Counted from the first letter of the stretch, positions 38,601 through 50,229 are shown. The stretch is 64,000 nt of DNA from Chromobotia macracanthus (GCA_036877525.1 JAZGTH010000005.1:5474001-5538000); one strand, 5' to 3'. A program made the numbers and translations. Notes: generated by a model from the sequence alone, not told the origin.

Positions 38601-39380
38601 GAGATGCTGATCATAAGCACTCTGTGAATACATAGGTGTGCTAAACGTTCTTGAATGAGTTCACAACCTCCAGATAATCTATGATGTTGTCATTGCCCTT
38701 TGAACCATCAGCTGTTGAGGAGGTAACCTGTCGGAAGGTCTCTGTCTATTTGACTGTTATGGGCCCCAATAACCATACTGCACCACTGCTGAGTGAATGA
38801 ATTGTGGATATTAACTGTGACTTGCATATATAAATATATGAATGACAATTATAAAAACAAAAATAAATGACAATTACTATGACAGAAGTCAAGTACATGT
38901 GCTGGCCAGGAATGTGGACCATGCACACAGATAACATGCATTCTGTGTTAAATAATAATCCGATCAATGATGCAAAGCCATGCAGTTTTCACGCGGGACT
39001 TACAGGTCCAATTACAAAAACTGTAAATAAACAACTGTTATATTAATACAAAACTTGTCAGACAGACCCTAATAGATAGCATGTTTAAAAACTGTACAAG
39101 AAATATTCAAATATAACATGGAGTCATGTAATGTAATTCATAGTTTTGCTGGTGATCTACTTATATGTATGTTTCTATATATTTATGAATTTTTTTAAAA
39201 GATGCAGCAATAAAAAACAGTCAAATGGTGCTGTATGTCCAGTTTTAAATGATAATTGAATGGGTTGTCCGAACTAACCTTGACAGGTGGTCGCTTGCTT
39301 TGCTGCTGTTGCTGTGCTTTAACGCCTCCTCGACCAGCATTGCCATTAGCTCGGGATCCATTTCGTCTTCTGTTCACCAT
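35691..39380 (-). CDS. pcyt1b: CTP:phosphocholine cytidylyltransferase beta
   Basis: The rate-limiting enzyme of the CDP-choline route to phosphatidylcholine: it makes CDP-choline from CTP and phosphocholine, and is switched on by binding lipid-poor membranes. Eight coding exons (5' to 3'): 39380-39279, 38274-38175, 38054-37938, 37840-37689, 37162-37084, 36982-36840, 36338-36150 and 35888-35691 (TAG). They give 359 residues; human PCYT1B has 369. Catalytic marks are VRVYADGIFDLFHSGHARA (HxGH), RYVDEVVRDAPWTLTPEFL, DFVAHDDIPY and the nucleotidyltransferase signature RTEGISTSD. The amphipathic membrane-binding helix (VEEKSHDLILKWEEKSREFI) and a Ser-Pro-rich tail ending SEGDEDEK follow. HEKVTLAQARRGTP before the catalytic domain fits the beta isoform better than PCYT1A. 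The first exon encodes a basic, Gln-rich N-terminus (MVNRRRNGSRANGNAGRGG), unlike the mammalian form. The enzyme probably acts in cytosol/ER and perhaps the nucleus. Confidence 0.95.
36391..36450 (+). mobile_element. Inner fragment of the TTAAAGG-type MITE family
   Basis: TGTTCCAAACTCATCTGATT and TTCTGTGGAATACAAAAGAA match the inner part of the fish repeat whose ends occur at 5025, 19400 and 46537. Neither end is present. It lies in a pcyt1b intron. Confidence 0.5.
37432..37674 (+). mobile_element. tRNA-derived SINE in a pcyt1b intron
   Basis: The head shows a diverged A box and the B-box segment GGTTCAATTCC. The tail TATGGGTTACCATACTTGAC is shared with the copy ending at 40290 and, inverted, with the copy at 15205-15450. 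Confidence 0.75.
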
Positions 39381-39750
39381 GGTAGAGATTTAGTTTAGTT
39401 TACCAGCCTGGGCTTTAGGCTCTGCACTGGTTGCCCTCACCACACGTGTGACGACTCTTTGCATTTACTTGTGTACAGATAACTGGCCAGTCACTCTGAC
39501 CCTTGTTACGAGACAAAGGAGCAAAGGTTCGTTTTCATGTGGGTTGAACGCTGTTTTTTGGGTTCCATCAAATGAGATTTTACTGAGACTTATAAATGTA
39601 AAATATACATACATAAAAAAATTTGTTTTGTGTGTCTGTTTATTGTAAGCAATTTAAGTTTTACACACAGGGAATGTTAAAATGCCAGAAGCATAAAATC
39701 TTGTATATTGAGCATATGTACATGTATATCTTTGTAAATATATCTGATAT

Positions 39751-39850
39751 ACACTCTTAAAAATAAAGGTTCCTAAAAGGTACTTTTTTCTAAAAGGCTG
39801 TATAGTTCCATAAAAAACCTTTAACACCCACAGTTGCATAAAATGTTCCT
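39751..39850 (+). mobile_element. MITE fragment with ACTCTTAAAAATAAAGG end
   Basis: ACACTCTTAAAAATAAAGGT followed by TTCCTAAAAGGTACTTTTTT resembles the end of a very common fish nonautonomous transposon. The opposite inverted end was not found. Confidence 0.45.
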
Positions 39851-39989
39851 GTAGACTATAAATATGTGCTTTCTTATTGTTTCAGATAATCAGCATGTCA
39901 CAACATCTGACTGCAGTTTAAACTGGTAGCAAATAGTTGTACATTATTGTACAATACACAATGTTACATTAATGTAAAATGTGCATTAA

Positions 39990-40124
39990 TGCTGTGACCT
40001 ACTGGTTAGTGAGTCAGGCTTGTAGTCAAAAGGTTACTGGTTCGATTCCAGTGCCAGCAAGTAGCGACTGAGGTGGCTCACCTAATCCCTGATTGCTCCC
40101 CAGATGCAGCAGTGCTGCCCACTG

Positions 40125-40183
<59 letters not shown>

Positions 40184-40290
40184 CGACTTGCAGTGTGTGT
40201 TCACTCCTCACCAGTGATGGGTTAAATACAGAGGTCATATTTGAGGTATGGGTTACTATATCTGACAAATATGTCACTTTCACTTTCAAA
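39990..40290 (+). mobile_element. tRNA-derived SINE, best-preserved copy
   Basis: The head has A-box-like TGGTTAGTGAGTCAGGC and a perfect B box GGTTCGATTCC. The body carries GATTGCTCCCCAGATGCAGC and CTGCCCACTGCTG, a long (GT)n at 40126-40178, then ACTCCTCACCAGTGATGGGT and the tail GACAAATATGTCACTTTCAC. The copies at 37432, 15205 and 8322 belong to the same family. Confidence 0.85.
40126..40178. repeat. (GT)n microsatellite inside a SINE
   Basis: An uninterrupted TG/GT dinucleotide run of about 53 bases sits within the SINE at 39990-40290, where related copies have only a short TGTGTG stretch. Confidence 0.95.
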
Positions 40291-41127
40291 ACTTAGCATA
40301 CATTTAGCTACTTCAAATGACGGTTAAAACCTATATTAATGTAAAACACTGTATTTCTAAGGTAGTTCCAACGAATACATCAACAAAGAAGTTGGATCTT
40401 TTAAATGAAAGGCAAAAAGAAATCTAAGATTTCTCTCATTCTGAGAGCCAGAGGTTGGAGGGTCTTGTGTGCTGAAAGACAGAGGACAGATGTTGCTGAG
40501 GTAGTGTGTAAGAATGAAGCACAGAATGCCTGTGGCTTTTATTACCTCATGTGAGAAGAAAGGGCTGGTAGAGGAAGGCACAGCCCAGGAAAAGCATGTT
40601 GGTGAGAGAGAACAAAGGTTATGATGAAAGAGAATAATAGGAGCAATGTTGCTGAGTCCAAAATCAGTTGAACAAATTACCAAGTGCTATATACATGATT
40701 CAAGGTGAAATATGTTATTGGGGATCCTTGGAAAAATTTCTCCCCTGTAACCCTGAAAAGAGAACCCCTGATGTAATAGATATATAGCAGAAAATATTGA
40801 ATGAGCTCATCTTTTCTCACTGATGGTGATTTAGTCAAGCCCAAATGTGACAATTAGACAAATAACAGACTAGATAATAATACAATAAATTATGACCTCA
40901 GTTGGATCAGTTTGTATTGGCAAACATTTTGAATTACATTCCTGTATTCAGGACTGTCAACTTTGTCTTAGTTTCACCATGACAAGAAATATTAAAAGAA
41001 TGAAAAGACTTTGAAACAATTGATAAAACACAAGGTGTGATGATCAACACTTCCAGTTATTGTAGGTGAAGAGAAGGACATGTACCAGTACCTCACCAGT
41101 ATTTACATTATTGGATTATTTCCCCAG

Positions 41128-41548
41128 GATTTTGGTGTAATTGTGGAGCAGATGGATTGGAATTTCAAGAGTGAAGTGTTTCAAGATGAGAGGTGATATT
41201 TATGAAAAATCTCTTTTAATAGTAGTTTATTTCGTTACGTTTTTACGTTAAGTTTTTACTCTTAAGTTTTAAGTTTTATTTCTGTGTAACTATGGTTTGT
41301 AATGATGTGAACATTTACTCATGTAATTAAGATTCTATTTCCACCAACCACATGCAAGCTTGATATTACATATAGAACAGGCAGCGCTTAGGCAGTGAGA
41401 GCGAACCAGTGGATAAACCAGTCGATACTTCAGTTGAAGAACAATCATTACAAAGATCTGTATTTATCAGACAACAGATGGTATGTCATTTGAAATGTTA
41501 ATTTCCAACTGTGAATGGATATCATAGGTAATTTTAAAAAGTGAAAAA

Positions 41549-41582
<34 letters not shown>

Positions 41583-42989
41583 GTTACGTTCAAGTAAAAT
41601 TAGAGTGCATCATCACTAACACAGATAAACGTAATAAGGGCAACAAGAATTCAAAGTAGTTGTTCAAAGTAACCAGTTGTTCTTGACAGGTTTGAACTGT
41701 GCATTGTTTCATTTTGATACATAAAATTTTGAGAAATAACACTTTACAAAAGCTTTCCAGAAACTTTACAGAGGTTAACTTAGTTTCTGTTATCAATGAT
41801 GCTGCATAAATTTAAAATGGACGCCTTCCTGGTTAGGCATGTGTAAAAAAAACATATCAGAGGCAGAACTGTAATAAATATGCATTTTTTTTGTTGTATG
41901 GATATTGATAATAGTTATATAGACCAAAGGTGTTCAACTTTGCATTTCAAAAATAATTAAAAGGGTGATCTGTAAGTCAGTGATCGTAAAAAAACAAGCC
42001 AGGTTGGTTTCAATTTTGTTTTCACTAAAATGGCCACCATTGCTGTGAGGAATATGCTTTTAAAGGAGATAACTTTTGTGCTGCATGTGTGACATTCAGT
42101 TTACATTAATAAAAGAAGATATAATCTTTTATTAAATCAGGGCAACACATACTGCAGTTTAGTCCCCACTCTGCACTGGACGAATGTGAAGGAATTGTGC
42201 ACATTTATCGTTACCAATAATCAGCTGAAGGTAATCAGGTTGATCTAAACTGTTTAATCTTTAACAAATAACTGGAAACTGGAAAATTTTTTGTATATCA
42301 GATCATTTTATTCATATTTCAGCATCCTGTTCCATGTGTGGAGAACTCTGAGGGTCAAGATGCTATAGTGGTGTATGACTCCAAAACATTTCCCATCAAA
42401 CAGCATTTCACTGGTCAACCAAAAGTAGGTCATAGTAACTTACATCATACATCATATCATAACAGCTCATTTATGTCTTCATACATGCCTGCCCTGATGT
42501 ACAGTAATCATGCTGTTGTGAGGATAATTAGCAAAAATGTATTTGACATCCATCAAACTGAGAGAAAATACACTGTAAAAAAAACTTTTGCAAAAAAACT
42601 GTAAAAACCATTGCTGCCTTAAATTTTTAAGTTTAATCAACTTGGCAAATAAAATTCTACTAGGCTAAGTAATTTCAGCTTAATGTTTTAAATCCTAACT
42701 GGTATAACTTAAAAAATAGGTTAAGCAATAAGTAACAATATAAGTTACCTCAACTCCACACCAGTCAAGATTACAAAGATTAAGTTGAAATGACTCGTGC
42801 AACATTTAAGGCAGCAAAGTTTTTTTTACAGTGTAGCATTTAAATTAAATAATCTTTTTTGCATATTAAACCCCAGATAATATGTTTTAGGTTTCTGTTC
42901 AGTGCATGGAGAATCCAGAGGGTGAAGATGGAGTAGTGCTGATTGACCATCAGTCATTTCCAGCACCACTGCATTCTCATATCCTGTAG
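41128..42989 (+). CDS. Unrecognised gene, five 3' exons with a duplicated exon motif
   Basis: I do not recognise this gene. Five exons join without breaking frame: 41128-41192, 41381-41480, 42141-42230, 42323-42424 and 42891-42989 (TAG). Every internal border is AG/GT and the phases fit (2, 0, 0, 0), giving 151 residues after an unknown 5' part. It starts DFGVIVEQMDWNFKSEVFQD. The last two exons encode related peptides: VPCVENSEGQDAIVVYDSKT then FPI, and VQCMENPEGEDGVVLIDHQS then FPA. Their shared pattern is C-x-E-N-x-E-G-x-D-x-x-V-x-x-D-x-x-x-F-P, so one exon was probably duplicated. No signal peptide, membrane segment or known domain is visible. The 5' exons may lie in 40.6-41.1 kb, or the gene may be small and degraded. 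A MITE sits in its last intron. Agreement of phase across five exons argues against chance. Confidence 0.5.
41550..41579. repeat. (AT)n microsatellite
   Basis: A pure AT dinucleotide run of about 30 bases in an intron of the unrecognised gene. Confidence 0.9.
42571..42833. mobile_element. MITE with CACTGTAAAAAAAACTTT ends and TA target duplication
   Basis: The left end CACTGTAAAAAAAACTTTTG and right end CAAAGTTTTTTTTACAGTG are near-perfect inverted repeats flanked by TA on both sides, typical of a Tc1/mariner-type nonautonomous element. A second, inner inverted pair (TGCTGCCTTAAAT and ATTTAAGGCAGCA) extends the stem. It is 263 bp with no ORF and lies in the last intron of the unrecognised gene. 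Confidence 0.85.
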
Positions 42990-43214
42990 CATATTGGTGG
43001 TTTCAGCAAAAAAATAAAACACTGCAATTTCAATATTTATATGTTTGTGTATGTCAGTCAGATGGTCTGATCCTGTCAAAATAAGCAAATACAGACCAGA
43101 ATACATTTCAATATGCACCAGATGTCATGCCAATAGTTAGAGGACTCTGAACTGTGTAGACCAGAGGCTGTTCAAAGTGTATTTTTTGTGTGCAACCACT
43201 AAACCACCTCATGA

Positions 43215-43228
43215 CCAGCAGAGGTCAG
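43215..43228 (+). promoter_or_regulatory. CTCF-like motif
   Basis: CCAGCAGAGGTCAG agrees with CCASYAGRKGGCRS at 13 of 14 positions. About one match of that quality is expected by chance in a window this size, so the support is weak. Confidence 0.3.
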
Positions 43229-44210
43229 TATAGCTTTTTTAATTAACAGGTTAGATTTAGCATCTTACATGGTTAGCATGTGTTTTAATGGTTTTGACAG
43301 GATTTGGGTTTTAGCTGCTGGGAGACCACCTGTTTGACAAGCTAAACCAGCTAAAACACTAGCTTTTTATAGTTTACATATACATGTAAATATACAAGAA
43401 ACTATGTGATCTGTGTACGTGACTTCTACCTAGACAGGTTGTGGAGGAAAATGTTGACAGACAAATGCTGCCATTAATATCATGTCCCTGTTAGTGAAAA
43501 ATAGAAGATTGTCTCTTTAAAAACTGGATGCCATTTTTTTTATCAGATCTGGCAATAATATATGAGTAGAATATTAGTCTATACCATTTTAGCCTTCCAA
43601 AAAGTAACTCTGCAATTTTAAAAATACCACAGCTATGACACAAAAAAGACAAAGTTTAGGTCCCCAGTGTAATAGCATGATGTTATGATGCTAATAATGG
43701 AAGTCATGTGCAATCTTACTCCAAAGTATCCTGAAGAGCAGGTGCAGATTTAAATTAGCCCTATTATCTGATCAGTAGCAGGTCTGGTGTTAAAATGCTG
43801 TCTAGGTCTGTGGTCAGCTGCCACAGGCATGGGAAGACCGAATATGCCACTATGGAAAGTGTTGTTAATTCTGTGATAAAGTGCCCACTGTTTTCAGAAC
43901 CACAGGCAGTTCTCCCTGAGTTCTAGGAAAGTAAAACAGGGTTCTACACCAAGTCACAAACAACATTGTTCCCTCTTGACATTCATAGAAAGTTATGAAA
44001 AGAGGATTGTGTGTCTGTTCTCACAGTCACTTTGACTGACATTTTCCTAGAAGTCGTGCTGGATGGAAACGATTCAGGCTGTTAATACTAGAAGTTACTT
44101 AAGGTATTATAACTATCTCCCATAAAAAATACACTGAATAAAGTATGTTTATCACAGTGGCTTGATTGGCAGGTTGAATTGACATGCCACTGTGTTATAA
44201 AAGCAAGTTC

Positions 44211-44285
44211 TTTTTTTTTTTTTTTGAAAAAAATAAAAAAAGGTTTTTTTAAATTTTAAACAAAAAAAAAAAAAATTTTTTTTTT
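44211..44285. repeat. Homopolymer A/T inverted stretch
   Basis: Alternating long T and A runs can fold on themselves. They are probably the remnant of a poly(A)-type repeat or slippage product, and no gene is involved. Confidence 0.7.
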
Positions 44286-45109
44286 AGTAGTTAGTCGAAT
44301 GTTTTAAAAATGTTACAGAATTAAAAAATGTTTAAAAAACATTCTTATAACCAAGCAAAAATGTTTGTCAAATAATTTTGTTTGTCAGACAGTTCTTCAA
44401 AGAATCACTGTGGCATCCCCATGGTGTAGACGTTTGATCTTTGTGTTTGGGTGTCAGATCATTGTGGATGACATCGGGGGTGGTCAAATGTAGAGGCATC
44501 TTAATTCACAGAGTCAGTATCAGCGCATATCTCTATGGCCACTGCAGCTATCCCTGGCAGCTGTATTAAATAAGAGCTGGCTTTCTGGGGATTTCTGGAG
44601 GCATGGCTGGTTTGTGTTCCATTAGCACACTGCCTAAACATGCATCTTTGTGTAATGCCTTTCACTTGAGCCAGGGACATAGGGAAGAAAGGGCGGTTAT
44701 GAGGTTGAGGGCTATCAAATAAATACATAAGGGAGCAGAGAATTCTCAGAGACTTTTGAAGGCAAAGGCTGTAGACTCAAAGGTTGTAGCTAATCAGCTG
44801 TTTTGTAACTGTCTGCAGGCACTCCTAGGTTCATTATAATGTTACAGTATTGTAGTATATTCAGAAGCATGTTCTTAAAATGTCTACTTTTACAATGTGT
44901 TTAATTTTTATGTAAATTCAAAATCAGCCTTCTCTTCACAGAAGTATATGTGTCTGACCCTACAGGCATGAGTGTGTGTCCCTGTGGGCACAGACGCTCC
45001 AGCTTGAGGACATGACATTTGGAGATTCTCTCTCTGTCATTCTTAAGTTTATAGTGATTGTTGAGTCTGTTGAGTGTGTGTCAGTTGTTACAAAGTAACA
45101 GCACCTCCT

Positions 45110-45135
45110 GACCCCCGGGACCCCCGGGACCCCCA
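45110..45135. repeat. GACCCCCGG tandem repeat
   Basis: A 9-bp GC-rich unit is repeated about three times in otherwise AT-rich DNA. Confidence 0.8.
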
Positions 45136-46279
45136 GCCTCGGTCAAACTGCTTGCTTTTCAGTTTCTGTCCTCCCCCTTCCCACGTTTCTGTCTTTAGAT
45201 AATGGCCTTACTTTATTGCACTAAGAAGGTTTAGAAGCTACAGAAATGAAGGATCTAATTAACGTGAGGGATTGTTGAAGATTCAGGTGTCTCTCACACA
45301 CAGTCCTGTTCATTATTAAAGAGAACGTCACTGGGGTAAAGAATCTAGATGTCTCATTCTTTCTTTTGCTGGATTGTCTCCATTTCTTGCTATTGTCCAT
45401 CACTGATCTCACTGCACTGACGGTCCATTGTCAGAAATGTCATGTTTGATATCATTTTACATTATACATCTAACGTATAATGCATAACCATTTAAACATA
45501 ACACATTTATTTGATAAATCTACACTTAAATTTAATTTCTATCCTTAAAAATAGTGGTTTGATATTTCTGAGTCATATTTAGCATCTCGCAGTATACAGA
45601 AATAATGATTGTGAATGTGGTTTGATGATAATTGCTGGTTATGGCTGTCATCATGCAACCTTTTGACTGGCTAAAATTCCTAAAATGTCAACCCAAATAA
45701 ATGATTTTGTTATTGTTATTTACATTATATGTATTTCAGATTGTCACAGCAGTAAAAGCTTCTCTCCTTTTCACACTTACGAATGGATTTTCAGACTACA
45801 AAAAACAGCGGTCCTAACACTGTCCATGTTCTAGCTCATTATCACCTTGCTTAACCTCCACCTCTTAGGAAAGATGGGCCTTTTGCATTTAACACCTGGT
45901 CATGGTCCACTCTCTGTTCTACCATCCACAGCACTGTCATTCTTTATTTATTGGTTATGTTAAAAGTTGATATGCTTCTGCTGTGTGCAGTGCCCTGACA
46001 TGCAACTGTGTTAGTCTGGTGAGGAACAATAAAGGCATTTAAATCAGACATGTAGACAAATTCCTGAATTAGATGCAATGTACTGATTTGGATGAGAACA
46101 GAAAGGTAATGTATGAAAATTAAAGCCAGTGTGTAAAAATATGTACTTCCATTCTAACATCTACTGTTTAATCCCAGAAAGGATATCTACAGATTGTTGA
46201 AAACATTTTTATTGTTTAAACAATAATAACTGGAAAATTCTGTTGCCATAATGAGAACAATCTCTCCCCTGTTAATGGG

Positions 46280-46537
46280 ACTCAATTTCAAGTAGCTCCA
46301 AACATGTCTGACTTTCTGTAGACTTTCTTTTGTCAAACACAAGAGGGGAAATCTGACAAATGTTGACACTGCTCTTATTTCCATACATTGAAAGTAAATA
46401 AGGAATGAGCCTGTCAGTCGATACTCTGCCTAACATATTGTGTTTCAAAGAGTAAAGGAAGTTGTATGTGTTTGAAACCACATGACGGGTGAGAAAATTA
46501 TGACAAATTGTTATTTTCTGGGTAAACTATCCTTTAA
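46280..46537. mobile_element. TTAAAGG-type MITE, one end lost
   Basis: The right end reads GGGTAAACTATCCTTTAA and the inner segment AACATGTCTGACTTTCTGTA matches this fish repeat. The expected left end is not visible, so the copy is truncated. Confidence 0.55.
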
Positions 46538-47164
46538 ACCTCTTTCTAAGGCTTGACATTTTAATGATGAATGTTTATGGTTGTCTGTGTAACTCAAATC
46601 ATTACCATTATGGAACAACAAATCCTTACAAGGAAGTACATGACCAAACACAATTCTCCAATGCTGAATGATTCATTTCTGAAATAAAATGCTGTTTGCC
46701 AACTGTCATTTGTAAACTGCATATCCATGTTTGGGCTTTGTCCAAAAACACAGAAATAAATCATATGCAACAATATGTCAATTTTAAGTAACTCTAGGAC
46801 AGCCAGTCTATAACTAAGACTAAAGGAATTGTTTTTCCTTAGCACAACTTGTTTATTTGAAGAGAGGACAAAAGCAATCTTCATAGCATTGGGTAGAGTT
46901 TGCATAGCAAAAGTTTGTAGATTTGAAGAGCACACTGTCTAAACATTAACTGTTCATTAATCAGCCCAAGTATTAACAGTGTCAGACACCCTGATATTAT
47001 TCATATTAGAAGCTCTCTAGATCCCTGTTAAATAACTAAAGCACATTTACACTACAATGTGTAGTGTACAGTACATTCCTCAGCGCCATGTTGCTCTTGA
47101 ACAGATATAACTCTTGCATGCATGCAGGCATATATTTACTTCTGGTCTAAATGGAGGTTGCCAT

Positions 47165-47260
47165 AGCGCTTAACAAATTACTGCAATCATGCTTACTGGG
47201 CTAATTGCCCATGAGCACCAGCTGGGCAGCTGTAGTTAGCAAAGAATGACACAGTCAATG
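47165..47260. promoter_or_regulatory. Candidate noncoding regulatory element
   Basis: About 95 bases with little low-complexity sequence combine GGGCTAATTGCCC, a palindromic homeodomain-type site, with paired CAGCTG E-boxes (CAGCTGGGCAGCTG). The proposal rests on motif content and position near a developmental regulator; conservation is not known. Confidence 0.25.
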
Positions 47261-48799
47261 GAAGGCTGGAGAATGAAGATACCAGAATGGACAAGTGGAT
47301 GTTCTTTCAAGAAAAAAAGGTTACCTCTAAAAGTCTGTGATGCATGAATGTTACCTTCAAAGCCTTTCTTCTTAATTGCATGAATTGACATATTCGAAAT
47401 AATACATAGAAATGCACAAAGGAAATACAGGAATGTAGGAACATGCATACTATAAGTGATCTGTCTGAATAGTTAGACATAATAAGAATCATTCAGACAA
47501 TGAAAGAGATATTCATTTGATGCATATGGGTTTGATGATTTGGATTGCAGTGTTGGGCTGGTTGTATTCATTGAGTTTGCTATTTTTGAAGTGTAATTAT
47601 GCAATAGTAGGGCCCAGTCCTTTCATTGAGCCATCACCTACTGGAATTGATTTTTCTAGCCTCCCTTTTCCTCCAATTTTCTTGTCATTTCCTTCAGTAT
47701 GTCTTTACACAGACCAGAAATGAGCTGAGCTCTGTTTCATACTGCAGGCTATTAAATGTGAATTTTGGTGACTGATCTTCAGGCATTAGCACATTCAATT
47801 TAAGAAATGATGTTACCAGTTATGTAATTTCCAGATCACAAAGTGATATATTTGCCCCTTGACCAGTTTTGTGACTGCAGGATTTACCTCAGAAGTAATT
47901 TTCTTCAAGTAATCCAGCGAGACATTTTATGCACAGTATGTAATTCACATATTACCTGGCTAAGATGATTGTCAACAACTTAGCAATGAGGGAGCACTTT
48001 AAAATCCTAAATGAGGGTGCAAGTTTTTGTGATTTCTGTCACTTTCACATTGACAGACATAAAAAGGCCTTAAAAGAGACATTAACTAACCCTGGCAGAG
48101 CGGTGAACCTGTAGCCCTGTACACTTCACACTCTCAGGTAATCACACTGGAGTCGTTTCGAGTGCTGCAGCTGATTGACTTGCTATCACTGATTTTCAAA
48201 GCCTAGCAATCACTGTTACAATGACTTCATATCAGAGCTGTGGTGTAATTTCTTACAATGGAAACTGACATGGAACAGAGTGAGATGGGGGGTGAACGAA
48301 GTGAGAGAGAGATTTGTTCTCAGTGTGGATTTTAAGTGATGAGGTACTGACCTCTGTTCTGAGACATGTCTTACTAAAACAAGATACAGAGCTGACTTTA
48401 AAAGTCTAAAAATATTGATTGAGAGACTGTGGTACTCTTGTGATTTAAATGATGAAATTCAAGAATTATCTGCAAGGATAGATTATGGTTCTGCAGAGCA
48501 CTGGTTTCTTTAATGTCTATTGCAAAGTTTATTGCAAAAATGAAAAGGTTTTCTATTTCAAGACATATATAGTTATGTAAGCAGATATATTGCATGTTAC
48601 ACATTGCAAGAGAAGCAACAATGTAGCACAAAGTATGCAAGAATGCAAAATCAAAGGGCACCAATAAGGTGTTGGAAGGGACTGTAAGAAACAGACATTT
48701 CTTTGCATCACATTGTAGAAATAATTACAGCCACATATTTATATTGGTTTTACGTCTACAGTAGTTTGTGAGAATGTGGCCCCTGACTATCCCAGAATC

Positions 48800-49130
48800 C
48801 CCCTGAGTAATTGTAACATGTATGTTCTGTTTTCTGTTCCGTTGTGTTTTTGGTTCTGTCCTGTTTGAACAAGTTTTTCCTTGTAGTCTTGTTACATTGA
48901 CTTGTTGTTCATTAAGTAACCCATTAGTCCTTTGTTTGATATATATTGTCCTTGTGTCCCTGAGTTCTTTTGTCCTTTTTATGTTAATGTTAAGATGTGT
49001 GTTGTCCTGTTTCTCATGAGTACTATTATATGTATAAGACTATTTCTGTTACTTCCTTGCCTTTATGAGTTTTATACTACAACCACCCATGACAGTGATG
49101 GCCACATTAGTTACAATTTATAATCCATCC
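48800..49130 (+). repeat. T-rich, possibly retrotransposon-derived block
   Basis: A long pyrimidine-biased stretch with many TTGTCC/TTGTTC units resembles the 3' portions of fish retroelements in composition. No coding remnant or clear boundary is seen, so the assignment is tentative. Confidence 0.25.
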
Positions 49131-50229
49131 TTATGTTATAATCCTTTTGATTTCAGATGGTCACCTAGTCATTGAATGAGCCACTAATTTTGAAAGTTTA
49201 CAAATCAAATTACTTTTTATTGGTATTTATTGGAACATTAATATGTGTGTCACTCATAGGCTAGAGTACCCATGTAATATCAACAATGCAGCCTGTTTTC
49301 TGAGGTGATGCTTGGTCATGGGGTCTTAAGAGGACATGGAACACAATTCATGTTTGAATGAATCAGATGCAGTCATCTGTCCATAATCACCTTGAGAAAA
49401 TTGTGTCATTATTTGTGCATGGACCTCAGCAAAATATAGTATGATGAAGAATTGGTTTTGCTCTGTTTGCTATCAACTGGACAATAGTTTCAACCCAGCA
49501 GGAGTCACATCAAAATTCAGATATTCCAGAAGCACCGCTGAGAGAATGTGAGCGAGCTGAAAAATATGGATAAATTATCAAATGATGAAACTGAGAATTC
49601 ACTTTAAAAGCAATTAGAATGTAAAATAAAGCAATATGAAAACCCCACTGAGATTCTGACCAATCAGAAACAAATGAAGCAAAAATAAAAGAAACACAAA
49701 GCAGCTTATAGGGTAAATACACAGGGCAGAGCAAAACAAGAGATGTGATTATATTTTAGATGTATGTTTATCAAATGCATAAAATAGTCAATATGCCTGT
49801 TGAAATAAATTGCTTAAAACTTGTGTAATAAAATGTGTACTTATGGTTAATAAACCAAAAATGTATAACACTTTGGGGTCTGGTATTTTAAATTTAATAG
49901 GTTCATGAGACCAGAGCTGTTTAGAATGTTGCTTTATTATTTGGACTGCATTCAAATCTAAAATTGCTGTACCAAAGCAGTGTATGTGAAGAACTTCACT
50001 CATCCGGGTCAATGCAGAATCATGTTATGTTGACTTTCTATTACTTCAGAAAATAAAATCCAGTTTCAAACAAAAGTTTATGACATTTATAATCAGAAAG
50101 AGCTTAACTTACACACAGAACAAGCTTTAATCTGAAGTGATCAGAGAACAAAATAAGGAAAACCTTTCATCCTCCAACTAAAACTTGAGTCAACTTATGG
50201 TAATCTTTACAAAGCAAACAGTATGAGAA

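Larger units (their letters stand above)
39381..41127. other. pcyt1b upstream region and spacer
   Basis: This contains the pcyt1b promoter region, a MITE fragment (39751-39850), a SINE (39990-40290) and AT-rich DNA. A short open segment at 40695-40772 (26 codons from an ATG, with a possible GT donor in phase with the exon at 41128) could be an earlier exon of the unrecognised gene, but the support is weak. Confidence 0.4.

Noticed and set aside
40357..40683. 108-codon minus-strand ORF
   Set aside because: Composition is unremarkable, no domain is recognisable, and it lies in repeat-rich spacer.
42142..42220. Alternative frame in the third exon of the unrecognised gene (HSALDECEGIVHIYRYQ)
   Set aside because: It looks protein-like but stops before the only good donor, and it breaks phase with the neighbouring exons.
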